A stretch of DNA of 64,000 nucleotides, taken from assembly GCF_003429005.1 (NCBI RefSeq), contig NZ_QVQV01000003.1, positions 124,723 through 188,722 on the forward strand, read 5' to 3'. Every line of letters begins with the position of its first letter. Positions within the stretch are counted from its first letter, which is position 1. A model generated the notes under the pieces. The model had not been told where the DNA came from, ran no database searches, and was given only the letters and a program-made list of their open reading frames with translations. Source of the DNA: Paraburkholderia sp. DHOC27. GTDB lineage: Bacteria; Pseudomonadota; Gammaproteobacteria; Burkholderiales; Burkholderiaceae. Below, piece after piece: positions 56,251-64,000 of the stretch. Both the position numbers and the translations under genes were made by a program.

Positions 56251-57186
56251 ATGAATCATTTGCAGGCCATGCGCGTCTTTCTGAAAGTCGCCGAAAATGG
56301 TTCGTTCGGTCGCGCCGCGGCGAGTCTGGCTTTGTCCAATGCAGTGGTGACGCGCTATGTCGCGCTGCTCGAAACGCACCTGAACACGCGGCTCATCAAC
56401 CGCACCACTCGCAGCGTGTCGCTCACCGAGGCCGGGCAGGCCTATGCCGAAGGCTGCCGGCAAACTCTCGAGCAGATCGAGGCCATGGAGTCCGCGATTT
56501 CCGAAAGTGCCACGGATCCTTCCGGCACGCTCAAGCTGGTGGCCTTCGCGTCGTTCTCGCTGTTTGGCTTGACGCCGCTGCTGGAGCGTTACCGTGCGCG
56601 TCATCCGAAGGTGAAGCTGTCGGTCACGCTGCTGCATCGTCCGGTGGATCTGATCGAGGAAGGTTTCGACGTAGGCATCGTGGGGCCTGGCCAGGTCAGC
56701 AGCGGCACACTCATTCAGCGTTCGCTGGTCAGGGTGCAGGCGGTCGCGGTTGCCTCGCCTGACTATCTCCACGCGCACGGCACGCCGGCCACGCCCGCCA
56801 GCCTCGCCGCGCATACGTTCCTCGCGCCTTCGGCGACGCTGCATGGCACGGAATGGTGTTTTGTCGGCGCTGATGGCCAGGCAGAGAAAGTCACGCTGGA
56901 GCCGGCCTATTCGGTCAACAATGCGGTGATGCTCCGGCAGGCCGCCCTCGCGCACATGGGCATTACCATCCTGCCGGAAAACCACGTGGCGGCTGACCTG
57001 TCGTGCGGTGCGCTGGTGAAGGTGCTGCCCGGCTATCAGATCAGCGGGGCGGACAAAGAAGTGTCACTGGTGTATCCGGGGCGCCGGCATGTCCCCGCAA
57101 AAACGCGCTCGTTCGTGGACTTCGCCGTCGAATACTTTCGCGGCAGTCCCGCCCCGGCGTTTTCCACGTTATTTCAAAATAGTTAA
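56251..57186 (+). CDS. LysR family transcriptional regulator
   Basis: A 311-residue LysR-type regulator. The N-terminal helix-turn-helix (HLQAMRVFLKVAENGSFGRAAASLALSNAVVTRYVALLETHLNTRLINRTTRSVSLTEAG, residues 3-62) is followed by the substrate-binding domain of the CrgA/YafC-type (residues 90-295). ATG at 56251 is chosen because an in-frame TTG at 56236 gives a non-family start. Its target is unknown; the divergently placed porin is one possibility. A terminator lies about 95 bases downstream. Confidence 0.92.
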   Translation: MNHLQAMRVFLKVAENGSFGRAAASLALSNAVVTRYVALLETHLNTRLINRTTRSVSLTEAGQAYAEGCRQTLEQIEAMESAISESATDPSGTLKLVAFASFSLFGLTPLLERYRARHPKVKLSVTLLHRPVDLIEEGFDVGIVGPGQVSSGTLIQRSLVRVQAVAVASPDYLHAHGTPATPASLAAHTFLAPSATLHGTEWCFVGADGQAEKVTLEPAYSVNNAVMLRQAALAHMGITILPENHVAADLSCGALVKVLPGYQISGADKEVSLVYPGRRHVPAKTRSFVDFAVEYFRGSPAPAFSTLFQNS

Positions 57187-57278
57187 TTGCGAAATACGGG
57201 GGCAATGCTCTCAAATTCACGCGCTATTCTTTAGCTAGCGAGAAGTGACTCCTTCATCGAAGGATGTCTCCAATCTTC

Positions 57279-57298
57279 AACGCGGCTTCGGCCGCGTT
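57279..57298 (+). terminator. Rho-independent terminator downstream of LysR gene
   Basis: An 8-bp stem (57279-57286 with 57291-57298) with a TTCG tetraloop and a run of eight T residues on the plus strand. It is about 93 bases after the stop codon, with a second small hairpin (TCCTTC-ATC-GAAGGA, around 57251-57265) in between. Confidence 0.8.
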
Positions 57299-57462
57299 TT
57301 TTTTCGTCTGTGCATTGTGGACGCGTCCGGCGGGCGGCAATCTGGGTTAGCCCACAGCGTGTGCTTTATGGCAGCCGCTGGCCGTGGGCCGCAGCGCCGC
57401 AGAAGCGACGAGCGGTATCAGCGCGTTGCCGCACCTCGTTGCTGTTGACCCATCAATTCGCA

Positions 57463-60400
57463 TTATGCGAGCAGAGCCGCCTGTTCCTCGATGCCATCGA
57501 GCATCGCATTGCACTTGCGCGTCAGCGCGAAGCCGTCGTCGCGCAGCCTGTCTGCGGCGTGGACGCCGATGCCGCGCCGGTACTGCTCCAGCACGGCGAG
57601 CAACGGCGGATATTGCAGCACACCCGCCGCGCCCGCGATCCGGTGATGCCATTCCCGCAGCCGCCCGGTGTCCGGCTCATCCAGCAAGGGCGGCAGCGCC
57701 TTGACGTCGTCGCGCACCGAGGTCACGAACGACGCCAACAGCGCCTTCACCGTCGACTCGCTGCCCCACAACTGGATCATCTGCGCCAGATCGACCGGCA
57801 CGAAGGCATCCGTGGATTCGGCCGTGGGCGTTTCCGAGACCGGCGACACGCCCATGACCTCAGTCGTCCCCGCGCCGGTCCCCGCCCCCATCTGCCGCGC
57901 GCCGTCAGCGCCGAACCAGCGGCTCAGATATTCGCGCAGCGTGGCAAGCCGGGTGGGTTTGACGAGGCAATCGTCCATGCCCGCGGCGCGGCATTGGCTC
58001 AAGTCCTCCGGCGCAGTATTCGCGGTTATGCCGAGGATCGGCAACGGCTCGTCGCCGAACGGCCGGGTCTTTTCGGCTTCCCGAATCCACCTGGCCAGTT
58101 CGTAGCCCGACAGATTGGGCATGTGGCAATCGGTGATCAGGCAGCCGTAGCGGGTTTTGTCCAGCGCGGCCAACGCTTCCACGCCATCGTTGACCACGTC
58201 GCACGCAAATCCGAGCAAGGCAAGCTGGTGACGAATCAGTTCCTGATTGACCGGATGGTCCTCCGCCACGAGGATCAGGCGGCCGCTGGCAATGGCGCGC
58301 TCGCGGTCGGGCGGCGCCATGCTGACCTCGGAGGTATCGCGGGCGCGTGTCGGCGCGGGCGACAAACCGGTCAGCGCAGCCGCACAGCCCGCACCCAGTC
58401 CGCGCCACGAAATGGGATTGACGCTCACGCGCACGGCGTCGTCAAGAATGCGGTAGCCGGTCGGCTTGGGCTTTTCCGTCAGACAGATCACATGCGACGT
58501 AGACGCGACCGCGTGCGGCAGCGAGAGACCTTCGCTGAGGAAGATCAGATCCATGTCCTCGAACACGGCGGCGTCGTTCAGCTCCACCGCCGGCGATACA
58601 CGGCGCAACTCGAGCCCCAGGGCCTGGCCGAAATGCATCAGCGCGTCGCCGACGCAGGCATCGGAAACCGCCACGATGCCGCGTTTGCCGCGCAGGCCGC
58701 TGACCTCGTAGTGTTGCGCCGCCACCAGCATGTCGAGCCGCACGGTCATGCGGGTTCCTACGCCGACGGCGCTCTGCAATTCGAGCGCACCGCTCATCAA
58801 CGCGACCAGCTTGCGGCAGATGGTCAAGCCGAGTCCCGTGCCACCGAAGCGCCGCGTAGTCGACGACTCCGCCTGCACGAACGGCTCGAACAACTGCGAC
58901 TGAACCTCCGGCGCGATGCCAATGCCGGTGTCCTCCACCGTCATCTGGAGCGTCTGCACGCCAGCCTTTTGTTCAACCACGGTCACGCTGACGTCGACCC
59001 GTCCGGACGGCGTGAACTTGATCGCGTTGCCGAGCAGATTGAAGAGGATCTGCCGCAGACGAACGCTGTCGCCACGCAGGCTGGCCGCAACCTCCGGCGC
59101 GATGTCGACGCGCACCTTTAACCCCTTCTCATGCGCACGCCCGGCGAGCAGTCCAACCGCGTTGTCGACCAGATCACGCAGATCAATCGGTTCGGCTTCG
59201 ATGGTCAACCGCCCGGCTTCGATCTTCGAATAGTCGAGCAGGTCGTCCAGGATTTGCAGCAGGGCACCGGCGGACTCGTGGATCATGCCGAGCATCTCGC
59301 CCTGATCCGCGTTCAGACGCGTGCGTTCCAGCACCTCCACCAGCCCCAGCACGCCGTTCATCGGCGTACGGATTTCGTGGCTCATCATGGCGAGGAAGTC
59401 GTCCTTCGCACGCGACGCGGCTTCGGCCAGATCACGGGCGCGCGCCAGTTCGTCGGAACGCGCGTGTTCGACGCTGGCGTCCACCCAATAGCCGCTCCAC
59501 ACCACGCTGCCCTCCGCTTCGCGACGCGGCACGAGTTCGGCACGGACCCACGCGGGCTCCTCGAAACCGGCCGAGCGGAACTCCATATGGATCGGCGTCT
59601 CCATGCGCGCGGAACGCTCGAGTTCAGCCAGTACGCGTGGCCGGTCCTCGGCATACACGCGCTCGAAACTGAGTTCGCTCGCGCTCATCAGTTTGCTGCC
59701 GTCGCCGCCCAGCAGGTGCTGGGTGTCTCCGCCGATGTACGGGAACGAGTAATGGCCGGTGACCTCCCGCCGTAGCTGAAAGACGACGGCCGGCAGCGAG
59801 CGCGTCACGTCGAACAGTCGACGTTCATTCTCACGCGCGAGCATCTCCGCGCGCCGGATATCCGTAATGTCCACCACCGTGCCCAACACGCAGGACGGCT
59901 GGCCGTCGACACCGCGGCACAAACTGGTCCAGAAGAGCGCATGGTGCAGTTCGCCGGACCGGTCCGTAAATTCCAGTTCGACCTGCGAGCGCTGGCCGGT
60001 CTCGACCACCTCGCGCGTCACGTCTTCCAGCAGCAAGCTGTTCGCGGCACCCCATGCCTGCACGTCCTGGCCGTTTTGTCCGATGACCTGCTCGCGTTGC
60101 AATCCGGAGCACAGCTCATACGCGCGGTTGATGGCGAGATACCGTCCATCGAGGTCTTTCGCGACGAGCGGGTACGGCACCATCTCCATCATGGTTTGCT
60201 GGAAATTCAGTTGCGATGCCAATGCGGCTTCGGTCTGCTTGCGCAGCTTCACTTCGCGCTGCAGCAGCAGGTAAGCGCGCAACGTGATGGCAAGCACGAC
60301 GCCAATGCCGATCAGCAACGGTAGCAGGCGCAGCGCCGTCACACTCCAGATGCCGCTATCGCCCGCGCGCCCCGTTACCCACTTTTGACGGATACGCTGC

Positions 60401-62013
60401 TTTTCCGCCGGCGGCATGGCCAGCAAGGCACGGTCGATCAAGCCAGCGAGCGGCGCCAGGTCCGGGCGCAGCGCGAAGCCGAGCGCTTCGGATTCACCGA
60501 CCGTACCGAGAATCTTGAGCACGCCTGCGTACTGTTGCTTCAGTTGCAGATCGACGGCGGCGACATTGCCGATCAACACGTCCGCCTTGCCTTTGGCGAC
60601 CAGTTCGAGGGCGTCATCGAGACTCGGCGTGACGATCACGTTCACGCTCGGGATTTTGTAGGCGGCCAGTGAGATCGAACCGGCCACGTGCGCGGACATC
60701 GCAATGCGGCGCGTCGCGAAATCGTTCAGGCTGCGTGCGGCAGGCTCGTCGTCGCGGCCGACGATCACCAATGGATAGCTTTCGTAGGCACCGGTTTTCG
60801 CTGCACCCGCGAGGCGCGGATCGCCCCGCGACGCCGTGGCCAGCAGCGCCAGATCGCCGCGCTGAAATGCGCTGACTGTCGAGGGCCAGTCTTCGAGCGG
60901 CGCGCGCGTGAACTGCAGACCGAGGGTACGGCTCAGATAGTCGAGATATTCGGCGGCAATGCCACTTGGATGACCCGCGTCGTCGAGGTAGCTGAAGGGC
61001 GACCAGGCGTTGTCGAAACCCACCGTCAGCGGCGGCAACGAGCGTAACCAGTTCTGCTCGGCAGGCGTCAGGATCAGACGGCGCGCCGCCGGGACTGCGG
61101 GTGAGTTGAAGTTGGCGCCAAGCCAGCGCGCACGGATGACGGCTTCGTCCGTGGGCGCGAGCGACGCCAGCGCGCGATCGAGTTGATCGCGCAGCAGCGC
61201 GCGATTGCGCGCCACGCCGAAGCGCAATTCGCTCGGCTGCGAGTTGTCCTCGAAAGCGATCCGCAGATCAGCGAATTCGGCATTGCCGAGCGCGTTCTGG
61301 ACCGCTGGCGTAAAGCCGAGATAGGCGTCCGCCGTGCCCTGCTGGACCGCATTCAGGGCGGACGCCGTATTGGCGAACGTTTCGATTTGCGCGCGCGGAA
61401 AACGCTCACGCAAAACGCGTTCGAGTGCGAAGCCGGACTCGATGGCAATGCGCGCGTTGCCAAGTTGCTGCGCGTTCTGAATGACACTGTTTTGCACGTT
61501 GACCACCACGGAGGTGGACGCGCGGAAATACGGCGCGGTGAAACTCAGGCTGTGTTCCCGCTCGGGTGTGCGGGCGACGCTCATCAGCAGATCGACTTTG
61601 CCTTCGGAGGCGGCCGCAAGGAGATGCGGCATGTCGGGAAACGCCTTCGGCTCGATGACCACACTCGGGCCTACCAGCGTGCGCAGGTAGTCCGCACTCA
61701 GGCCGGTGAGACGGCCGTCCTTCAGGACCTCGAAAGGCGCCCAGCCACTAGCGAGAATGCCCACCGTGAGCTTTGCAGGCGCAACGGCGTTTGATGGTGC
61801 TGCGGTGTCGGGCGGCGCAGACGTGCTGGCGGCGAAGGCGAACTGCGTAACCAGCAGCATCAAGATGGATGCGAGTGTCAGCAGCAGGCGGCTCACCGAA
61901 CTACGGCGGACGCGTACGGCTGTTCTGACGGAGCTTTTGAGGAGCGATGACGGTCCAGCCACACACGTTCCCACCAACCAGCCGGGCAATAACGAATCAG
62001 ACAACTTCACCAC
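57463..62013 (-). CDS. BvgS-like hybrid sensor histidine kinase
   Basis: A 1516-residue kinase with this order: signal/transmembrane helix (43-61), two periplasmic SBP_bac_3 domains (about 81-305 and 328-550), transmembrane helix (560-585), PAS (600-720), a second PAS-like region (735-850), HisKA with His879 (MSHEIRTPMNG), HATPase (N box NLLGNAIKF; G box EDTGIGIAP), a degenerate receiver-like region (about 1108-1205), an intact receiver with Asp1295 (LITDCHMPN) and an Hpt domain with His1457 (HRIAGAAG). This phosphorelay layout is that of BvgS/EvgS. The ligand is unknown. The GTG start overlaps the aquaporin 3' end by 17 bases after GGGGGAG. Confidence 0.92.
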   Translation of the reverse strand: MVKLSDSLLPGWLVGTCVAGPSSLLKSSVRTAVRVRRSSVSRLLLTLASILMLLVTQFAFAASTSAPPDTAAPSNAVAPAKLTVGILASGWAPFEVLKDGRLTGLSADYLRTLVGPSVVIEPKAFPDMPHLLAAASEGKVDLLMSVARTPEREHSLSFTAPYFRASTSVVVNVQNSVIQNAQQLGNARIAIESGFALERVLRERFPRAQIETFANTASALNAVQQGTADAYLGFTPAVQNALGNAEFADLRIAFEDNSQPSELRFGVARNRALLRDQLDRALASLAPTDEAVIRARWLGANFNSPAVPAARRLILTPAEQNWLRSLPPLTVGFDNAWSPFSYLDDAGHPSGIAAEYLDYLSRTLGLQFTRAPLEDWPSTVSAFQRGDLALLATASRGDPRLAGAAKTGAYESYPLVIVGRDDEPAARSLNDFATRRIAMSAHVAGSISLAAYKIPSVNVIVTPSLDDALELVAKGKADVLIGNVAAVDLQLKQQYAGVLKILGTVGESEALGFALRPDLAPLAGLIDRALLAMPPAEKQRIRQKWVTGRAGDSGIWSVTALRLLPLLIGIGVVLAITLRAYLLLQREVKLRKQTEAALASQLNFQQTMMEMVPYPLVAKDLDGRYLAINRAYELCSGLQREQVIGQNGQDVQAWGAANSLLLEDVTREVVETGQRSQVELEFTDRSGELHHALFWTSLCRGVDGQPSCVLGTVVDITDIRRAEMLARENERRLFDVTRSLPAVVFQLRREVTGHYSFPYIGGDTQHLLGGDGSKLMSASELSFERVYAEDRPRVLAELERSARMETPIHMEFRSAGFEEPAWVRAELVPRREAEGSVVWSGYWVDASVEHARSDELARARDLAEAASRAKDDFLAMMSHEIRTPMNGVLGLVEVLERTRLNADQGEMLGMIHESAGALLQILDDLLDYSKIEAGRLTIEAEPIDLRDLVDNAVGLLAGRAHEKGLKVRVDIAPEVAASLRGDSVRLRQILFNLLGNAIKFTPSGRVDVSVTVVEQKAGVQTLQMTVEDTGIGIAPEVQSQLFEPFVQAESSTTRRFGGTGLGLTICRKLVALMSGALELQSAVGVGTRMTVRLDMLVAAQHYEVSGLRGKRGIVAVSDACVGDALMHFGQALGLELRRVSPAVELNDAAVFEDMDLIFLSEGLSLPHAVASTSHVICLTEKPKPTGYRILDDAVRVSVNPISWRGLGAGCAAALTGLSPAPTRARDTSEVSMAPPDRERAIASGRLILVAEDHPVNQELIRHQLALLGFACDVVNDGVEALAALDKTRYGCLITDCHMPNLSGYELARWIREAEKTRPFGDEPLPILGITANTAPEDLSQCRAAGMDDCLVKPTRLATLREYLSRWFGADGARQMGAGTGAGTTEVMGVSPVSETPTAESTDAFVPVDLAQMIQLWGSESTVKALLASFVTSVRDDVKALPPLLDEPDTGRLREWHHRIAGAAGVLQYPPLLAVLEQYRRGIGVHAADRLRDDGFALTRKCNAMLDGIEEQAALLA

Positions 62014-62743
62014 ACTCCCCCGTCGACTCGCGCTGGCTACGACGCGGTTTGCCCCACAGGAATGAGTAGAGGAACCCGGCGAGGATGGCGCCCGCCATCG
62101 GCGCGGCCCAGAACAGCCAGAGTTGATCGAGCGCCCAGTCGCCGACCAGCAGGGCCGGCCCGGTGGAGCGCGCCGGGTTCACCGATCCGTTGGTGACGGG
62201 CAGTGCAACCAGATAGATGAGCGCGAAACACGCGCCCTTTACGAGGGGCGCGACCGCTCGCGAAACGCGCCGGCGCGACAGCGTCAGATTCGCTATCACG
62301 AAGGCGAACGACAGCACCAGTTCGATCACCACGGCCGAATGAATTTGATAGTCGCCCGGCGAGTGGTCGCCAAAGCCATTGGCGCCAAACTCGCTCGCCG
62401 CAAGGTCGAACCCAGGACGACCGCTCGCCACATAGGCGAGCAATGCTGCGCCGGCCACCGCGCCCAGAATCTGCGCGGCGATGTAGGGCATCAGGTCACG
62501 AACGGGAAAGCGATGGGCGGCGGCGAAACCCACCGTCACCACGGGATTGAAGTGGCCACCAGACAGGCGGCCGAGCACATACGTGGCGGTGGCGAGGGCG
62601 AGGCCAAATGCCAGCGCAATCTCCAGCACGCCGTAGCCCTGCTGGGCACCGCCCGTATTCAGGACGATGCTGCCGCAGCCAATGAACACCAGCCAGGCCG
62701 TGCCCGCGCCTTCGACCAGCAACCGCTTACCCAAGCTCAACAT
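61997..62743 (-). CDS. aqpZ: aquaporin Z-type channel with altered selectivity filter
   Basis: A 248-residue MIP-family channel, overall colinear with Escherichia coli AqpZ (231 residues), with six helices and two half-helices. The second NPA motif (NPARST, 189-194) is intact but the first reads NPV (66-68, SGGHFNPVVT). Aligned without gaps to AqpZ, the selectivity-filter residues are Phe46, Tyr177 (AqpZ His174), Gly186 (AqpZ Thr183) and Arg192. GAGGGA precedes the ATG. The gene overlaps the downstream kinase gene by 17 bases. Water transport is the default reading; a changed solute range is an inference. Confidence 0.9.
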   Translation of the reverse strand: MLSLGKRLLVEGAGTAWLVFIGCGSIVLNTGGAQQGYGVLEIALAFGLALATATYVLGRLSGGHFNPVVTVGFAAAHRFPVRDLMPYIAAQILGAVAGAALLAYVASGRPGFDLAASEFGANGFGDHSPGDYQIHSAVVIELVLSFAFVIANLTLSRRRVSRAVAPLVKGACFALIYLVALPVTNGSVNPARSTGPALLVGDWALDQLWLFWAAPMAGAILAGFLYSFLWGKPRRSQRESTGECGEVV

Positions 62744-62983
62744 TTCGTCCCTCTTTCTACGAGCGGCACGGCGCGATCACACCAACCATGCGTTGGCTCG
62801 TACCATGCAGATTCCTGAAAACCGTTTGCATGTCGAACCATTTCCCGATGAAGAAAGTGAACTTTCCTCTCTGATCTGCATGCCGTTCCGAAGTATGGAA
62901 GGGCGTTGCTGAGACTCTAATCAGACGATTCTTAAATTGAGATGCGGTACACGTCAGTCTGTCAGTGAATTTCCGACACTCGT

Positions 62984-63628
62984 TCAGGCTAATCCCATCT
63001 GCTGCGCGTATCGGATAAGCGCCGCATCGGAATCGAGCCCGAGCTTGCGCATGGCACTGCGCTTTTGCGTGCTGATCGTTTTCGCGCTGCGGTTCAGTTC
63101 CGCCGCGATCGTCTGTAGCGGCACGCCTTGGACGTAGAGACGGAACACGTGCCACTCGCGCGCGCTCAATACCCCCGCGCGTGGCTGCGGCAACGGGCCT
63201 GCTTCATCGAACGCTTTGCGTACGCAGGGGGATAGATACTGACGGCCGGCCATGACGGCGTCGATTGCTTCGATCAGCGCATGAGCCATGTCGCGCTTGT
63301 CGACGATGGCACGCACGCCGATATGCAACAAGCCGGACAGTGTTGGGGGATGACAGATCATGGTAAGCACCACCACCTGTGGATGAGGTGTGTGACGCAG
63401 CACCCGGCGCAACAGCGGCGTGGCGTTGAGCTGGCCGTCGAGGTCCGGCATGCCGATGTCGGAAACGACGACTTCGCAAGCACACAGGTCGATCAGTTCG
63501 GCGAGCGATTGCGTATCGGTTGCCTCACCCACGAGCGTCATGTGCGGCACCGTCTGTAGCAGATGCCTGACGCCATGCCGGATGCAACTATGGTCGTCCG
63601 CTACGATGACTCGGGTATTCGGTTTCAT
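62984..63628 (-). CDS. RcsB-like response regulator (LuxR-type HTH)
   Basis: A 214-residue two-domain response regulator. The receiver has the acidic pair ADDH (residues 10-12), the phospho-acceptor aspartate in VVVSDIGMPDLDG (about 57) and the lysine in VDKRD. The C-terminal LuxR helix-turn-helix (about residues 150-210) includes LSAREWHVFRLYVQG and SAKTISTQKRSAMRKLGLDSDAALIRY. This ending is closer to RcsB (SIKTISSQKKSAMMKLGV) than to BvgA or NarL. It lies 240 bases upstream of aqpZ on the same strand and is a natural candidate partner of the BvgS-like kinase. Confidence 0.92.
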   Translation of the reverse strand: MKPNTRVIVADDHSCIRHGVRHLLQTVPHMTLVGEATDTQSLAELIDLCACEVVVSDIGMPDLDGQLNATPLLRRVLRHTPHPQVVVLTMICHPPTLSGLLHIGVRAIVDKRDMAHALIEAIDAVMAGRQYLSPCVRKAFDEAGPLPQPRAGVLSAREWHVFRLYVQGVPLQTIAAELNRSAKTISTQKRSAMRKLGLDSDAALIRYAQQMGLA

Positions 63629-63739
63629 TTTGTTGTTGTGGATCTGACCGGCATTCCCTGCACTGAGTGCGTCCCCAGGAATGACCAGGCCGTTTTTTCT
63701 TGTCGTCGCGCGCTGGCGGCGTGCGCGAGGCCTGGTGGA

Positions 63740-64000
63740 TCAGGTTTGAGGGGGGTGGGATTCGCCTCGTGCTTCCCGCCCATCCTCGGTCAGCACGCCA
63801 TGATCTACAGCGAAGCGGAACAATTCGCTGTCGCTGTGCAGCGCGAGTTTGCGCATTGCGGTGCACTTCTGCGCGCTGACTGTCTTGACGCTGCGACCGA
63901 GCCGCATGGCGATCTCCGTAACCCCGACGCCCGACGCATACTGCGTGAGCACTTCCAGTTCGCGCGGCGTCAGCAGTTCGCGGACAAACTCGAAACGCCG
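63740..64000 (-). CDS. second RcsB-like response regulator, 5'-truncated by window end
   Basis: The last 86 residues of a response regulator whose N-terminus lies beyond base 64000. The visible part is a LuxR helix-turn-helix: LLTPRELEVLTQYASGVGVTEIAMRLGRSVKTVSAQKCTAMRKLALHSDSELFRF. Like its neighbour, it has the RcsB-type TVSAQK..AMRKL recognition region, so the two are related tandem genes. It precedes the complete regulator by 111 bases on the same strand. Confidence 0.88.
   Translation of the reverse strand, partial: RRFEFVRELLTPRELEVLTQYASGVGVTEIAMRLGRSVKTVSAQKCTAMRKLALHSDSELFRFAVDHGVLTEDGREARGESHPPQT

Overview
This is a high-GC chromosomal window with the gene content and order of a Burkholderiaceae beta-proteobacterium, most likely Paraburkholderia. 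The evidence is the protein families, the order lptD-surA-pdxA-rsmA beside amgK-murU, the fmdB/DUF502/aspS/nudB/clsB block, the ubiE/ubiJ/ubiB block, and an intergenic inverted repeat of a type I associate with Paraburkholderia genomes. No rRNA, tRNA, CRISPR, phage or insertion sequence was recognised. Almost all of it is ordinary core chromosome with densely packed genes; the last 20 kb is more accessory.

Layout. 1-2.2 kb: two transporters (an MFS carrier cut by the window edge, and an EamA exporter). 2.2-9.9 kb: envelope and maintenance genes, with rsmA, pdxA, surA and lptD on the minus strand diverging from amgK-murU, the peptidoglycan-recycling kinase and uridylyltransferase. 9.9-17.1 kb: an Atm1-type ABC exporter, a YciA thioesterase, a GNAT/small-protein pair, a large PAS-GGDEF-EAL protein with a LOV-like third PAS domain, and a nitrate-reductase-associated protein. 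17.2-25.4 kb: fdhD, then a minus-strand beta-oxidation operon (TetR regulator, acyl-CoA dehydrogenase, FadN-type bifunctional enzyme, thiolase, enoyl-CoA hydratase). An 18-bp perfect palindrome matching the PsrA-type GAAAC-N2-GTTTC pattern lies upstream of it. 25.6-30.6 kb: clsB, nudB, aspS, a DUF502 protein and an FmdB zinc ribbon. 30.7-40.7 kb: a long minus-strand run with a giant FAD/Fe-S oxidoreductase, HIT, DUF971, ubiE, a Tim44-like protein, ubiJ, ubiB and a TPMT-like methyltransferase. 41.4-44.7 kb: ilvA, a 5'-nucleotidase and queF on the plus strand.

44.7-45.4 kb is a gene-free inverted repeat of about 650 bp. 45.4-49.7 kb is a D-amino-acid module: an RpiR regulator, an N-acyl-D-amino-acid deacylase and a RidA protein, divergent from a PLP D-amino-acid deaminase. 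49.8-57.3 kb holds an MFS drug exporter with its MarR regulator, an EcsC protein, an HSL-type esterase, a CHRD protein, a porin and a LysR regulator. 57.5-64 kb is a signalling locus: a 1516-residue BvgS-like hybrid kinase overlaps the 3' end of an aquaporin gene, and two RcsB-like response regulators lie upstream (the second cut by the window end).

The points most worth a second look are the LOV-like PAS domain, the altered aquaporin selectivity filter and its overlap with the sensor kinase, the candidate beta-oxidation operator, the D-amino-acid/RidA module and the inverted repeat. Nothing here is clearly a wholly new system.
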